From CAYOBW01 sp964402115 (lineage in GTDB: Bacteria > Verrucomicrobiota > Kiritimatiellia > UBA8416 > CAYOBW01), in the NCBI GenBank assembly GCA_964402115.1, contig CAYOBW010000006.1:1-64000 (forward strand): a DNA stretch of 64,000 nt, given 5' to 3'. Both the position numbers and the translations under genes were made by a program. The notes beneath the pieces were generated by a model. The model was not told the origin of the DNA and did not search any database. It saw only the letters and a list, made by a program, of their open reading frames with translations. This document shows positions 1 through 11,000 of this stretch, piece after piece; the stretch's first letter is position 1; each line of letters starts with the position of its first letter.

Positions 1-3000
1 GCAGCCGCGCGGCAGGTGCGGGAGGAGGAGGCCCGGCGGCAGGCCGCGGAAGCGGCGCGGCGCGCGGCCGAGGAAGCGGAAGCCCGCCGGCTCGCCGACG
101 CGGAAAACGCCCGTCAAGCCGCGGAGGAGGCCGCCAGACGCGCAGCCGTCGAGGCCGCCGCGCGCGAGGTGCGGGAGGCGGAGGAGCGCCGCCAAGCCGC
201 GGAAGCGGCCGCCCGTCGGGCCGAGGAACAAGAGCGCCGGCGAGTGGCGCGGGCGGAGGCTGCCCGCAAGGCCCGTCGTATCCTGCGCGCGGCCGCCCTC
301 TGGCTTTCCATCCCGGCGCTGCTCGCGGGCGCCGTGTTCGGCTACAGCCTGTGGGATGGCGCCCGCCTGCGGCGCCTGGCGGTACCCGCCAGCGTGGGCG
401 CGGAGCGCGCGGCCGTCGCGGCCCTTGACGCGAGCTGGCGGCAGGCCCGCCAGGGGGCCCGCACGAGCCTGACCCGGCGCGCAGCGTGGCGGGAGCGGGC
501 GGCGCAGGCCGAGACCCTGGCGCGGTCCCTGCCGGAACGCTATGGCGAGCGGTTCGTCGTCGCGTTGACGGCTGGCGACTTCAAGACCGCCGAAAGCGTG
601 CGGCAGGAGTGGCAGGCGTCAGTCGCGCTGGGCGTGGTCGCCGCGGCAGCCGGCGCGCCCGGGGCCGCTCTTGCGCAGCGCATGCAGGACGATCTCGCGT
701 GGGAACGGGACTATGCCTCGCTACTGGCGTCTCCGCTCTGGAAACGGGTGCCCGCCCGCGGCGACCCTCCGCGCCGTGCGCCGCGCGCGGCTTGGCTGCG
801 GGACGCCGAGCTTTGGGTGACGACCGTGCCGGCAGCGTGCAGCAACGCCTTCGTCGGAAGTATGGCGCGCTCGCTGGACGAGGCCGGAAACGTGCGGCGC
901 GATTGGGCTGGCGTACAAACGAACCGCCTGCTGCGCGGCGGCGGCGATCTGGGTTCGTGGATGGATCGGCAAGTCAACCTGGCGCGCCAGACCCTGGACA
1001 AGGCCGAAGCCGCCAAACGCTGGTCCGCGGCGCTGGCGGAGCTTGCCAAAGTTGAACCGACGGTGAAGCAGCAGCAGGATTTCGATCTCGTGGACAAACG
1101 GGTCCTCGCGCTGGACGCGCTGGCCAAGGACGACGGCGGCGGGACGACTGACGAGCGGCAGCGGCTGGCGCAGCTCCGTGCCGGCTGGCTGCAGGCCAAG
1201 GCGGCCTACCAGGAACGTACCAAGCAGGTGCAGCAGGCCATCGGCGCCCTCGCGGCCATCGAGAACGAGCTGCGCCCCACGATGAAGACCGGCAATTGGC
1301 AGTCCGTTGACGCGCAGGTGAAGCGCTGGCAGCAGGCTGGCGCGCTCCCCGAGGCGGCTGCCGTGCGCGACCAGGCGGACGTGGCCGGGAAACGGCAGGC
1401 GGTGCAGGCCGCGACCACCAACGCCCTGCACGCCTTTGTCGGGGCCATCACCACGACGTCCAACGAGCTGGTCGCGGTGAAGCAACTCGTGGCCGGCTGG
1501 CCCGCCCCGTGGCGGGATGCGGGTGTCCTGGCCGCCATGGACGCGCACCTGGCCGAGCAGGTGCGGGATGCGGCCGAGGCCGAGCATCTCCGCAAGGTGC
1601 GCCTGGCCCTGGACGGACTCCAGGCGCTCGACGGCGAGGTCAACGCGCTGGCCTCGCCGGCCCAGGTCCAGGCCCTGGCCGAGCGATGGGTGCAACTCCG
1701 CGAAGGGACGGCGGCCGCCGTGCGGAACGCGGCGTCCGTCCAGGCGGCCGACCGCAAACTGGTCGAGCGGTTGAAGCTGCGGGTCACGACGCTGATCGAG
1801 ACCGTGGAACCGCTCGACGAACGGCGCGGGCGGCTGCAGCAATACGAACGTGTGGTCGGGTTGCCTGGCGTGGGACAGGCCCTGGGCGACGCGCTGCCGT
1901 CGCTGCAGGCGGCGTTGAAGAAGGAGTTAGGCATCTGCCATGTCACGGTCGACAACCAATCCGGTCACGCCGTCGACTTCGTGCTCGGCGGCGGCGCCCC
2001 GTTGCGCATCGAGAACGGGGAGCGCAAGCAGCAGACGCAGGCCACGCAACCGCCGGAAAGCACGGTGCAGGCCAAGGCGTCGAGCGTGCGTCCCGGGTAC
2101 GATCCCCGGGAGTGGCCGGTCAAGCTGCCGGCCGGGGGCGCCGTCGTGCTGAAGCTTGAGCCGTTCAGTGCTTCGGCCATCGAGTTGCGCGTGGATGCCG
2201 CGGGCTTTACGCCGCCGGTGAGCGTCGCCTGCACGTCTGCCGGCCAGGCGTCCCGCCCCGTGCCGGACAAGGGGCTGAAGCTGCCGCCGGGCAGCTACAC
2301 ACTGCAGTTCACGCGGCCGGATCACGAGCCGCTCGACGTGGCCGTGACGCTCAAGGCCGGCGATGAGCCCCACGAGGAGAAGGCGCCGGGCGAGACGAAG
2401 TGGAAGCCTGGCCCGGCCCTGGCGGATCTGTTGTTGACCGAGCAGGAGGAGAAGGCCGGCGGAGGGAAGGCCACGCCGCAGTTCGACGCCGCCCTGGCGA
2501 AACTGCAGCAGAGCCGGAAGAACCTCGCCACGCCCGCTTACGCCGAGCGGGCCGACAAGGTGATCGCCCGGTGGGTGAAACTCCGGCAGAGCGAATTGGC
2601 GGGCCGGTTGGAGCGGGCGGACGCGGCCATCGCGGCCCTGCTGCCCTACTTCTACGAACTGGCGGACCCCGTCAAGGGCGCCTTCCGGCGCGACCAGGCG
2701 CCGCCCCCCGTTCAGCTGCAGCCCGTTGCCCTGCCGCCCAGCCTGCGGGGGGAGTTGAGCCGGATCGAGCAGGGGTTGCTGGTGCGCGTCGACCGCTGGT
2801 GTGCCGCGGCCGACAAGCTGGGAACGCAGGCGGCCCATGACGCGCTGGCCAAAGAACTGGAACTCGTATCCCTCTCGTTGAAGGGCGACGAGCAGAAATG
2901 GCTGGCCGTGGGGCTGGAGGCCAAATTGGTGGCCAACGCCCGGGACTCCCTGATGCGGGACGAGACGCGTGCCGAGCAGGGGGTGGCTGGCCAGGAAAGC

Positions 3001-3459
3001 CCGCGCGTGAAGGCCCTGCGCAAGCGCTGGAAGGCGCACCAGTTGGGGTATCCGAACGACTGCGCGGGCACGCTCAAGTGGCTGGGCGAAGCCGCGGTGC
3101 TGGATCGGGGCGGTACCAGCGATTATGATCGCCGGCTGGCCGTCCAGGCAGCGCTGGAGGTGTTCAGGAAGGACTTGGAGTACCTGATCAATACGCCGTC
3201 CAAGCCGCGGGAGGCCGGGGGGTGGGCGTCGCTGCGCAAGTACAGCGCGGAGAGCCAGGCCGCGGCGGAGAGCGTTGCTGGCGTGTGCCAGGACGGGCCG
3301 CCGTTCGCTGCCTGTGTGGCCGCCGCGAAAGCCTTTGCCGGCGCGTACAAAGCCCAGCTTGACCGCTGGCAGCAGGCTGACGCGATCGACAAGGATATCG
3401 TGAAAAAACTGCAGGCCGACTACCGCCAGGCTGTCGCGGACCTGCCGGCTGCGAAGTGA
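1..3459 (+). CDS. Large coiled-coil membrane protein with PEGA-like segment (5' end outside window)
   Basis: The frame is open from the first base, so the gene begins upstream; a GTG at 16 is only an internal codon. The first ~90 visible residues are almost purely Ala, Glu and Arg, as in a long charged single helix or coiled coil. One hydrophobic helix follows (around residues 93-112, LWLSIPALLAGAVFGYSLW), then ~1,000 residues of mostly helical, Ala/Leu/Lys/Glu-rich sequence. Near residues 770-800 a short beta segment (LPPGSYTLQFTRPDHEPL) resembles PEGA domains, which are common in surface proteins and in the extracytoplasmic part of bacterial Ser/Thr kinases. A kinase domain upstream of the window is therefore possible but not seen. 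It ends 16 bp from the convergent symporter gene. Function unknown; the TM plus PEGA reading is inference. Confidence 0.75.
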   Translation, partial: AAARQVREEEARRQAAEAARRAAEEAEARRLADAENARQAAEEAARRAAVEAAAREVREAEERRQAAEAAARRAEEQERRRVARAEAARKARRILRAAALWLSIPALLAGAVFGYSLWDGARLRRLAVPASVGAERAAVAALDASWRQARQGARTSLTRRAAWRERAAQAETLARSLPERYGERFVVALTAGDFKTAESVRQEWQASVALGVVAAAAGAPGAALAQRMQDDLAWERDYASLLASPLWKRVPARGDPPRRAPRAAWLRDAELWVTTVPAACSNAFVGSMARSLDEAGNVRRDWAGVQTNRLLRGGGDLGSWMDRQVNLARQTLDKAEAAKRWSAALAELAKVEPTVKQQQDFDLVDKRVLALDALAKDDGGGTTDERQRLAQLRAGWLQAKAAYQERTKQVQQAIGALAAIENELRPTMKTGNWQSVDAQVKRWQQAGALPEAAAVRDQADVAGKRQAVQAATTNALHAFVGAITTTSNELVAVKQLVAGWPAPWRDAGVLAAMDAHLAEQVRDAAEAEHLRKVRLALDGLQALDGEVNALASPAQVQALAERWVQLREGTAAAVRNAASVQAADRKLVERLKLRVTTLIETVEPLDERRGRLQQYERVVGLPGVGQALGDALPSLQAALKKELGICHVTVDNQSGHAVDFVLGGGAPLRIENGERKQQTQATQPPESTVQAKASSVRPGYDPREWPVKLPAGGAVVLKLEPFSASAIELRVDAAGFTPPVSVACTSAGQASRPVPDKGLKLPPGSYTLQFTRPDHEPLDVAVTLKAGDEPHEEKAPGETKWKPGPALADLLLTEQEEKAGGGKATPQFDAALAKLQQSRKNLATPAYAERADKVIARWVKLRQSELAGRLERADAAIAALLPYFYELADPVKGAFRRDQAPPPVQLQPVALPPSLRGELSRIEQGLLVRVDRWCAAADKLGTQAAHDALAKELELVSLSLKGDEQKWLAVGLEAKLVANARDSLMRDETRAEQGVAGQESPRVKALRKRWKAHQLGYPNDCAGTLKWLGEAAVLDRGGTSDYDRRLAVQAALEVFRKDLEYLINTPSKPREAGGWASLRKYSAESQAAAESVAGVCQDGPPFAACVAAAKAFAGAYKAQLDRWQQADAIDKDIVKKLQADYRQAVADLPAAK

Positions 3460-3475
3460 GGCCGCCGGCGGCTGC

Positions 3476-4867
3476 TCAGCGCGATTCGGCGGCTGCGTCG
3501 GCAGCCAGGTAAAGGCGGGTCTGGGACACCACGATGCCGCTCAACCCGATCAGCCCGATCAGGTTGGGAATCGCCATCAGGGCGTTCATCACATCGGAGA
3601 AGTTCCAGACCAGCTCGAGCTTGGCCACGGATCCGGCTGCGACGGCGACCACCCAGAGCCAGCGGTAAGGCAGAACGGCTCGCAGGCCCCAGAGGTACTC
3701 GACGCACTTCTCGCCGTAGTAGGCCCAGCCGAGGATCGTGGAGTAGGCGAACAGGACGATTCCGGCGGTAACGACGAAACCGCCTCCCCGGCCGGGCAGG
3801 CCGATTTGAAAAGCCGCGCGGGTGATGCTGGTCACGTCGCCCCCCTGGCGCCAAACACCGGTCACAATCAGCACGAGGCCGGTCAGCGTGCAAATGACGA
3901 TGGTATCGATGAACGTGCCCGTCATTGAGACCAACGCCTGTGCCGCGGGTTGGTTGGTCCGGGCCGCGGCCGCCGCGATGGGGGCGCTGCCGAGGCCGGA
4001 CTCATTGGAGAAGAGTCCGCGCGACACGCCCTTCTGCACCGCCAGCAGCCAGGTGGACCCGAGGAAGCCGCCCATCGCGGCCGTTCCGGTGAAGGCGTCG
4101 TGCAACACGAGGGCCAGCGCGCCGGGCACGGCCGGCGCATGGCGCAGCAGGATCAGCACGCAGCCCCCGATATAGACGAGCGCCATGATGGGCACCAGCC
4201 AGGCCGAGGTCCGGCCGATGCGCCGGATGCCGCCGAGGATCACCAGGGCGGTCAGCACGGCCATGACCGCGCCGCTGGCGGGCAGGGGGATGGCAAGGCT
4301 TTCGCGCAGGCAGGAGGCCACGGCATTGGCCTGGACCATGTTGCCGATGCCGAACGCGGCGCAGGCGCCGAAGAAGGCAAAAGCCACGCCGAGCCATTTT
4401 TGCTTCAGGCCGCGCTCGAGGTAGTACATGGGGCCGCCGCACATCTCTCCCTTTGCGTCCTGGACGCGGTAGGTGACCGCCAGGATGGCTTCGGCGTACT
4501 TCGTAGCCATGCCGAAGAGGGCGGTCACCCACATCCAGAAGAGCGCGCCGGGGCCGCCGACCGTGACGGCGGTGGCCACGCCGATGATGTTGCCGGTGCC
4601 GACGGTTGCCGCCAGGGCGGTCATCAGCGCCTGGAAGTGGCTGATATCGCCGGGTTGGGAGGGATCGCGGCTGGGGCGGAAGGCGAGCGCCAGGGCGTGG
4701 GGCAGGCGCCACACCTGCAGCCCGCGCAGGCGGATCGTCAGCAGGACCCCGGTCCCGACCAGCAGCACAAGCATGGGCACGCCCCACACGCAGGCGCTGG
4801 CTGTCGCCAGCCAGCCATTCAGGAGGGACGGCCATGTTCCGGGCGAAACGAGGACGGTTGCGTTCAT
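3476..4867 (-). CDS. agcS: Sodium:alanine symporter, AGCS family
   Basis: A 463-residue integral membrane protein that matches the AGCS family along its length. Recognisable segments include TVGTGNIIGVATAV in the first third, GGPMYYLERGL, FSNESGLGSAPIAAAAA and GWAYYGEKCVEYLWG. The family imports alanine or glycine with Na+ through the inner membrane. I chose the ATG at 4867 (MNATVLVSPG) because the family N-terminus begins there; the frame stays open to 4963 but that extension is arginine-rich and unlike the family. It stands alone, convergent with the coiled-coil gene and divergent from the giant exported protein. A Na+ symporter fits an organism that also carries an NQR sodium pump (right edge). 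Substrate specificity is not readable from sequence. Confidence 0.93.
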   Translation of the reverse strand: MNATVLVSPGTWPSLLNGWLATASACVWGVPMLVLLVGTGVLLTIRLRGLQVWRLPHALALAFRPSRDPSQPGDISHFQALMTALAATVGTGNIIGVATAVTVGGPGALFWMWVTALFGMATKYAEAILAVTYRVQDAKGEMCGGPMYYLERGLKQKWLGVAFAFFGACAAFGIGNMVQANAVASCLRESLAIPLPASGAVMAVLTALVILGGIRRIGRTSAWLVPIMALVYIGGCVLILLRHAPAVPGALALVLHDAFTGTAAMGGFLGSTWLLAVQKGVSRGLFSNESGLGSAPIAAAAARTNQPAAQALVSMTGTFIDTIVICTLTGLVLIVTGVWRQGGDVTSITRAAFQIGLPGRGGGFVVTAGIVLFAYSTILGWAYYGEKCVEYLWGLRAVLPYRWLWVVAVAAGSVAKLELVWNFSDVMNALMAIPNLIGLIGLSGIVVSQTRLYLAADAAAESR

Positions 4868-4939
4868 GGCCGCGGGAAGATAAAGCAATGGAATCCGGTG
4901 TGCAAGGCGGGATTGGCGATGCCATCGGAGTGGGACAAT

Positions 4940-4968
4940 ATAACACATTCTTTGCAATTCCATGACAA
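4940..4968 (-). promoter_or_regulatory. Putative sigma70-type promoter of the symporter gene
   Basis: On the minus strand TTGTCA (4968-4963) is followed after 17 bases by TGTTAT (4945-4940), about 72 bases before the ATG at 4867. The gap between the divergent genes (4868-5055) is locally AT-rich compared with the rest of the window. Pattern match only. On the plus strand TATATT at 4989 could be the -10 of the giant gene, with a poor -35. Confidence 0.35.
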
Positions 4969-5055
4969 CCCCCCTGGCGGGCTTCTGCTATATTCATAAC
5001 CGGATGAAGGGCTAGCGGCTGGCTCGTGCGGCCAGGCAAGAGGAAGGGAAAGGCT

Positions 5056-8000
5056 ATGAACCGACAGATTGAGCGACAGGCGGTTCGTTTTGCGGTGGCG
5101 GCTGCAGCCGGCTTGTGGCTGGCGCAGGTCCGTGCGGACATTACCAACCGGTGGGATTTCGGCAATCCCGCCGACTACGAAGTCTCGAACCCCGTCGATA
5201 TCGAGGTCGCGAACGGCGTTGCCAAGCTCAAGCTGCAGGCCGACCGCAAGATCGATTCCGAAATCGGCACGTACTATACGAACGGCACGGAGCGGAGCCA
5301 GGTAAGCATTGGCTCGGACGTCAGCATCGTGCGTGCGCTGCCGTACAACAACCCCGCGATCTTCACGTCGCGCGTGCTCGATCACGGCGGCGGCGCCAAC
5401 CTGTGGGAGCGTTTCCAGGCTAAGTGCCAGCCGAAGGCCGGCCTGAACGCCGGCGGCGAGATCCCGAAGAACATGAACGGGCTTGTCTGCCTGATGCACC
5501 TCAACAACACCTATCTCGACGTTGTCTCGAACAGCAACGGCGTGCCCGCCGCGACCGTGAAGTTCGTCGCGGACGCCCGCCTGGGTTCGCGCGCCGCCGA
5601 TTTCCGCGTTGCAGCCGATACGATCCAAACGCCGACCTATCAACTGCTGAACGACGGCGACCAATTCACAATCAGTTTCTGGATGAAACCGCGCGAGCAG
5701 AAGGCGCAGGGTTTCGTGTCTTCCTACGGCACATGGTACATCGGCGTTCACAACTATGTGGGTGACGTGAGGAAGCTGAGCTTGATGGTCCATAACACGG
5801 CTGTGGCCAGCACGAGCATCTATCCCTTGAACGAGTGGACGCACGTGGCCGCCACGTGGCGCTCCTCGGACGGACTGGGCAAGATCTTCATCAATGGCAA
5901 GCTCGATGCGTCGGGGATCATCCAGAAGGGGACCCGTCTCTCGCAGACGGACTACTTCCACATTTCAGGTACGCGCCTCGGTTACCGGGCTAATGCCACG
6001 ATCGACGAGGTGGCGATTTTCAGCCGCTGTTTGACGGACAGCGAGGCGGCGACGTTGTACCTGATGCCGAGGTCGGCGCTTTTCCAGGTGCGTTCGTCCG
6101 ACAGTCTCGACACGCTGGGAAGCAAAACGTTCTGCGGGCCAGACGGGACGCTGAACTCCTTCTACACCGGCAACTACGACGTGCTAGGGTCGCTGGGCGA
6201 TTTCAAGATCTGGGATCGCTACGCCCAGTACAAGGCCTATCTCTATGGACCGGCCTACCCCTCGGCGGATGACCCCTTTCTGGATGCGGTGGGGCTGACG
6301 GGTAACTTCAGCACGTTCATCGACAACACGGAGGGCGATTTCAAGGGCGGGCAATTCACGGACAGCGTGGCCATGAACCCGACCGGCCGGGATTCCCCCT
6401 ACCTGGGCCTCGCCAAGACCCCGAACGGCGGCTACCAGCGTGCAGGCCAGTTCACGTCGGCCGTCATCGAGACCGGTAAGCCGGAAGTCTGGTACAAGCT
6501 GGCGTGGGGTGTGCAGGAGGAGGTGGATGCCTCTCTCGACGGCAACATCGTCGGCTGCTACCACATGAACGGCGGCTTTGCGGATGCCAGTCCGAAAGGA
6601 AACAACGGCGCCGGATCGGGCGTGGACTACACCGCCAACGCCAAGCTGGGTTCGCGCAGCGCCGTTTTCAATGGCACGTCGTCTTACGCCGACATTGGCG
6701 GGACGATCGTGTCCGGCAGCGTGAAGAGCGTTGAGTTCTGGATCAAGGACGAGTACCTGGACGATGGCATTCTGCAGCTCTGTAACGACACCACCAACCA
6801 TATCTACCTGGCGATCGAAGGCGGCATGATTGTCGCGAAAGGCGTGCCGAACCGCGAGTACACGGCCTACGTCAACGGCAGCGCAACTTCGCGCCGGCTG
6901 CTGGCGGGGTGGAACCATGTGGCGGTGGTCTCGTCCGTTGCGATGCCCAGCCGGAAGCCCGTCATTGGTCGGGCCAATGGCGATTACCTCGACGGGATGC
7001 TGGACGAGCTTGTGCTCTACTCGCGGGCCCTGGACGCAGCCGAGGTGAACGCACACTACATGGCGCAGATGCGGCAGGTGGCCGGCCGGGCACGGCTGCA
7101 GGTTCGTTCGGGCGACGCGCTGCCGCTAACCGGCGCCTTCATCGGGCCCGACGGTTCGGCGCTCTCCTACTTCGATGTGGCGCAGCACAGTGGCGCCATC
7201 ATGCACGGCAGCATTTTCAACAAGAGCTATCTCCAGTACCGGGTCATCCTGGACGGCGATGGCGATGCGACGCCGGTCGTGAGGTTCGTCCGGGTGGACA
7301 ACGTGACGGGGCAGGTGATCTTCAAACACCAGTCGCACGTCGATTTCGATACGGGTGATTTTGACGGTGGCAAGCTCAAATGGGTGGGCGATGAGATCAA
7401 ACTGCAGAACGTGTCGTTGATGCCAGGCCTCGTGAATCTCAAGTCCCCGACGGCCGGTTTGGCCGGGTTGTGGCACTTGGACGAGGCGGAGTGGCTGCCC
7501 GGCGCCACCGTCAAGGATTCGGCCAGCGGCAACGACGGCAGCCCGCAGAACGGCACGGCTCCCAGCATGTTTGCGAAAGTGGGCACGTACTGCGGGAAGT
7601 TCGACGGCGCGGATGACTACATCATTGTACCCGGCACGCAGTTGGACGGCGATTTCACCGTCAGTGCCTGGTTCAAGTCGGCCAGCTCGATGCGCGCCGG
7701 CCTGGTTTGCCGCACCGACACCCGGTACACGCTGGAGCTCAACAGCGACGGCTTGGGCGGTGCGCTGGCCGGTGCGGTGGCGTTCACCGTCTACAACGGT
7801 TCCACGCGCCGCGTGGCCGTCAGCAGCGTGCGCAATATGAACGACGGCAACTGGCACCACGTCGCCGCCGTGCGCAACGGGGATGCGATTTACCTTTACG
7901 TGGACGGCACGCCGTGCGCCTCGACTGCGCTGGCGACGGGGTTTGGCAGCTTGATCATGGGCGATACCTGGCTGGGGGCGGCCCCCGGCACAACGGTTGG

Positions 8001-11000
8001 CTACCTGAACGGCTATCTGGACGAAGTCGCCCTGCACACGCGGGCGCTTTCCGATGCTGACATAGACGGCCTGATGGCGGTTGGCGACAACCAGGCGACC
8101 GTCGCCACCTACCTGGGTCGCACGCTGGATGCCGGGCAGCCGGCCATCTGGGAGGCCATAGACTGGCGCGAAGGATCTCCTTACGGCGACGCGCTGAACG
8201 CCTCGCAGAGCGATGTGGTGGGCCTCTGGCACATGGACGAAACAAGCGGAACGCGCGTTGACGATGCGACAGCTGGCTTGAACCACGGCACCATCAATGG
8301 CGTCGTCGGACGGACTACCGGGCGGTTCGGCCGTGGGTTGAACTTTGACGGCGGCGGCGGCTACGTGGGAGTCCCTGCCAACGTCCTCCTGGAGCCGAAT
8401 ACGGTGACCGTAAAAGCCTGGTTCAAACCCGCTGCCGTGAACAGTCGCACGCTTGTCGACAAGCGCAGCGGCGGCCGCGGCTACGCGCTGGCCACCGATG
8501 CGGACGGAAAACCGTATTTCTGGCTGGCCGGCACCACGTGCAAGGCTCCCGGCGGTCTGCAGCGAGGCTTCTGGTACGACATCGTCGGCACCTACGACGG
8601 AAGCAAGGTGCGGCTCTTCGTCAACGGTTTCCCTGTCGCCACCCAGCCGTTGAGTGGCGGTAACACGAGCGGGGGGGGGCTGCGCATCGGTTTGGCCAAT
8701 GACGGCACCGGCGCGGCGGCCGGCGTGATAGACGAGGTGGCTGTCTTCAATCGGGCGCTAGGCGCCGAGGATGTCATGGATCAAGCCAAGGCCGGCTTTG
8801 CGGACCTGCGCTTCCAGGTGCGCGTGGCCAATGACACGAACACGCTGCTGCGGACACCTTTCTACGGACCGAACACGAACAGCGCCAGCTACTTCACCCT
8901 GACGAGTGAATCCATGGTCGGGCGGATTCCGCTCGGACGCTACTTCCAATACAAGGCCTACCTGTCGACCACCAGCGCTCGTACGGACCTGCGTCTGCAG
9001 GGGTTGGTGGTGAACCAGTCGCACTACCCGACGCAGTACCCGTGGGTCATGCCGGCCGCCGGCAAAGGGATGCCCTTCGTCGGGCGCGTTCTGAAGTTCA
9101 GCCATGTCATGGCGACCAACACGGACGCCTCCGTGCGGTACCAGCTCAGCGGCGACGATGGCGCGAACTGGTACTGGTGGAATGGCATGCAGTGGGCGGG
9201 GGTCCCTGTTTCCTCCAACCTCTGGCCGTACGCCAACACGTGGGATGTCGTGAACACGCACATCGGGTCAGTATACGACGAGCTGTATCCGAAAGTGGGT
9301 GGCACGTTCCGGTTCAAGGCGTTTCTGTCCTCCCCCGGCGACCTGCAGGTGGCCATCAACGAGGTGAAGGCCGTGAAGGCCGAGGGCGCGGTGATCGTCG
9401 TGGCGCCCAACGGCAAGGAGACCGGGGACAAGGCCTGGGTCGTGGGCGTGCCCTACGATATCCGCTGGCTGACGTCCGGGCGCGTCAGCAAGAACCTGGC
9501 GATAGACCTCTACCGCAAGAGCGGCGCGGAGTTCGTCAAGCGTCTAGCCAGCGGTGTCAGCGTCGGAGCGACGAACTTCTATCGCACCGTGATCTCGGAC
9601 GATGCGCGCGCGGACTACCGCATACGCCTGCGGGATCTGAACGACGTTGCCGTGGACGATTGGTCGGACGGCGATTTCCAGCTGGTGCACAATCTGCACC
9701 TCAGCGCCCCAGACGGCGGGGAGCACTGGTACCTGAACACCAACAACATCGTGCGGTGGGAGTCGCCCGGCCCCGCCGTTTCGGCCCTGGGACCCAATGT
9801 GCTCCTCTGGTTCAGCGCGGATGCGGGCGCCACCTGGGTGCAGGTGGCAAGCGTTACAACCAACATGATCGGTTACAACGCGTTCAATTGGCAGGCGTCT
9901 TTGCAGGACGCGCGGCTCGTTTCGGAAACGGCCAAGATGGCCGTTTCGACGCCGACCACGGACCCGCTCGACCCGCTGACCTATCGCGTCGACTACTCCG
10001 ACACAACCTTCACGAACGCGGGCATCGTGGTCACCTATCCCTCGACCGGCGATGGCGTGAAGATGGGCAACACGATTACCATCCGGTGGAAAGCCGCTGG
10101 CGCGGGCACGGCGGGCGCGAACATCGACTTCTTCAATGGGCAGAGTTGGACCAATGTGGCTCAGAACGTGCTGTGCTTGCCGGGAACGAATTCGTATACG
10201 ACGCAATTGACAGCCAAGAATCCGACCCAGAGTGCCAAAGTTCGCGTCACGGCGGTCAGCGATCCCCGTGTGACCGGCACGTCGCTGGAGTTTACGCTGG
10301 CCGATATCAACGTCGTAGCGCCGCTCGGCGGCACTGTGGCCCGCGACCGCTGGCAGATCGGCTCCGACAAGGTCATCAAATGGACCGCCGGCGGAGCGGG
10401 TGGCAAGGTGAACGTAGAGTACGCGGCGGACCCGGCGCACACGAACTGGCAACCGATCGTCATGGACTACACGAACGTCAACAGCTCCGGCACGGGTATC
10501 TACACGAACTCCGCGCCGCCTTGGCGTCTGCTGGGGCCTCCCACCTCCAACGCCGTGGTCCGCGTCAAATCCGTCAGCCAGGAGGATCTGTACGATATCA
10601 CGGAACCGTTCGACATCTCCGGCGTGCAAGTGACGCAACCGAACGGCGGTGAGATCTGGGAGTTCACGGCTACGAACACACTGATGTGGCTGCACCAGGC
10701 CGCCGGTTCGGCGGTGGGCCTGAGCATTGCCTATGAAAACAACCCGGCAAGCAACGAATTCGAGACAATCGCCAGCCAGTACTTCATCTTCGGCGGTCGC
10801 TTCACGCTGCTGCCGAGCAATGTGCGCCGGCCCTCGAACTTCGCCTGGATCAAGATCACCGCGCTGGACCCTCCGGACGCCGAGATCCTGCCCATGTTCG
10901 ATGTGTCGGACAAGCGGTTCGCCATTCACGGCATGTCCATGGTCTACCCGACGAACCGGGCCGTGTACACCATGGGCACCATCGTCACGGATGGCCTGCA

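Noticed and set aside
721..1842. Long open frames on the minus strand opposite the first gene, and similar ones across the giant gene
   Set aside because: High GC leaves antisense frames open. They lack ribosome sites, have Arg/Gly/His-rich shadow composition and show no domain pattern.
3461..3472. GCCGCCGGCGGC palindrome between convergent genes as a terminator
   Set aside because: Short, no loop and no T tract; likely chance in GC-rich DNA.
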